Assembly: GCA_937883885.1 (NCBI GenBank)
Contig: CAKZXL010000546.1
Location: 1-14,455 of the forward strand
Direction of reading: 5' to 3'
Source: an uncultured Aquincola sp.
GTDB taxonomy: Bacteria; Pseudomonadota; Gammaproteobacteria; Burkholderiales; Burkholderiaceae
DNA: 14,455 bases
The translations under genes and the position numbers were made by a program. Numbering within the stretch: the stretch's first letter is position 1; each line of letters starts with the position of its first letter. Under the pieces are notes generated by a model. It was given only the letters and a program-made list of their open reading frames with translations, was not told the origin of the DNA and made no database searches. Positions 14,264 through 14,455 of this stretch are shown piece by piece.

Positions 14264-14452
14264 CTACTGACCTGCCACGCCAAAGAATTGCCTGAGCACC
14301 GCCGCAAGGGCCTCACGCTGGTGGTCGGTCAGCGAGCGCTGGAATCGGACCACGGTACGGCCTTGTTCATCTGCGCCGATGACGGCCAAGCGTTCACGAT
14401 CGTTCTGGATGACATGCTCCGCTTGCGGTTCAGTGACCGGCCGGTCGTCCAT
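14264..14452 (-). CDS. Small hypothetical protein or C-terminal part of a larger one
   Basis: A 62-codon frame begins at ATG 14452, three bases from the window edge, so its true start may lie outside. I do not recognise the family. The protein is acidic and polar (MDDRPVTEPQAEHVIQ, then RERLAVIGADEQGRTVVRFQ) and ends with a likely amphipathic helix, TDHQREALAAVLRQFFGV. There is no signal peptide or membrane segment. Evidence that it is real is its ordinary amino acid mix, unlike the shadow frames nearby, and the strong terminator 25 bases after its stop. About 19 of 62 codons end in A or T by hand count, clearly more than in the genes to the left, which suggests different ancestry. No function is assigned. 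Confidence 0.6.
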   Translation of the reverse strand: MDDRPVTEPQAEHVIQNDRERLAVIGADEQGRTVVRFQRSLTDHQREALAAVLRQFFGVAGQ

Positions 14453-14455
14453 GTC

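Overview
The window is high-GC DNA with a strong G/C bias at third codon positions. The protein families look like those of a betaproteobacterium of the order Burkholderiales (Rubrivivax/Leptothrix/Ideonella-like). The order-level guess is inference from protein character and base composition; no rRNA or marker gene is present.

Layout. Positions 1-873 (minus) hold the N-terminal 291 residues of a regulator with two TetR-type DNA-binding domains in one chain. It is divergent from a short-chain dehydrogenase (1087-1851, plus). The dehydrogenase runs tail to tail, with overlapping stop codons, into a two-gene minus-strand unit. That unit is a quaternary-amine-type ABC importer fusion of binding protein and permease (6035-4470), followed by an 843-residue protein made of two duplicated Cache-like sensor units and a C-terminal CheW domain (4379-1848). 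Divergent from the importer is a plus-strand pair: a Tat-exported metallo-beta-lactamase-fold hydrolase resembling methyl parathion hydrolase (6085-7056) and a type II NADH dehydrogenase-like flavoprotein (7100-8464). The pair meets, with one base between stop codons, a minus-strand series of Fic protein (9698-8466), ketopantoate reductase (10801-9809) and a 631-residue tyrosine recombinase (12767-10872).

The last 1.7 kb differs. From about 12.77 to 14.2 kb I see no convincing gene on either strand, but there are several short palindromes. A 25-base palindromic repeat occurs twice in the same orientation. Its right-hand copy, followed by eight T on the minus strand, forms a textbook Rho-independent terminator just after a small ORF (14452-14264) with softer codon usage than the rest of the window. 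Tyrosine recombinase, gene-poor tract, dispersed palindromes and a codon-atypical small gene together suggest the edge of a mobile or integration-prone region. This is inference.

The most unusual items are the soluble Cache-Cache-CheW protein beside a transporter that has its own sensor-like binding domain, the tandem TetR regulator, paired inverted repeats in front of the fic gene, and the repeat-bearing gene-poor tract beside the recombinase. No CRISPR array, tRNA, rRNA or insertion sequence was seen.
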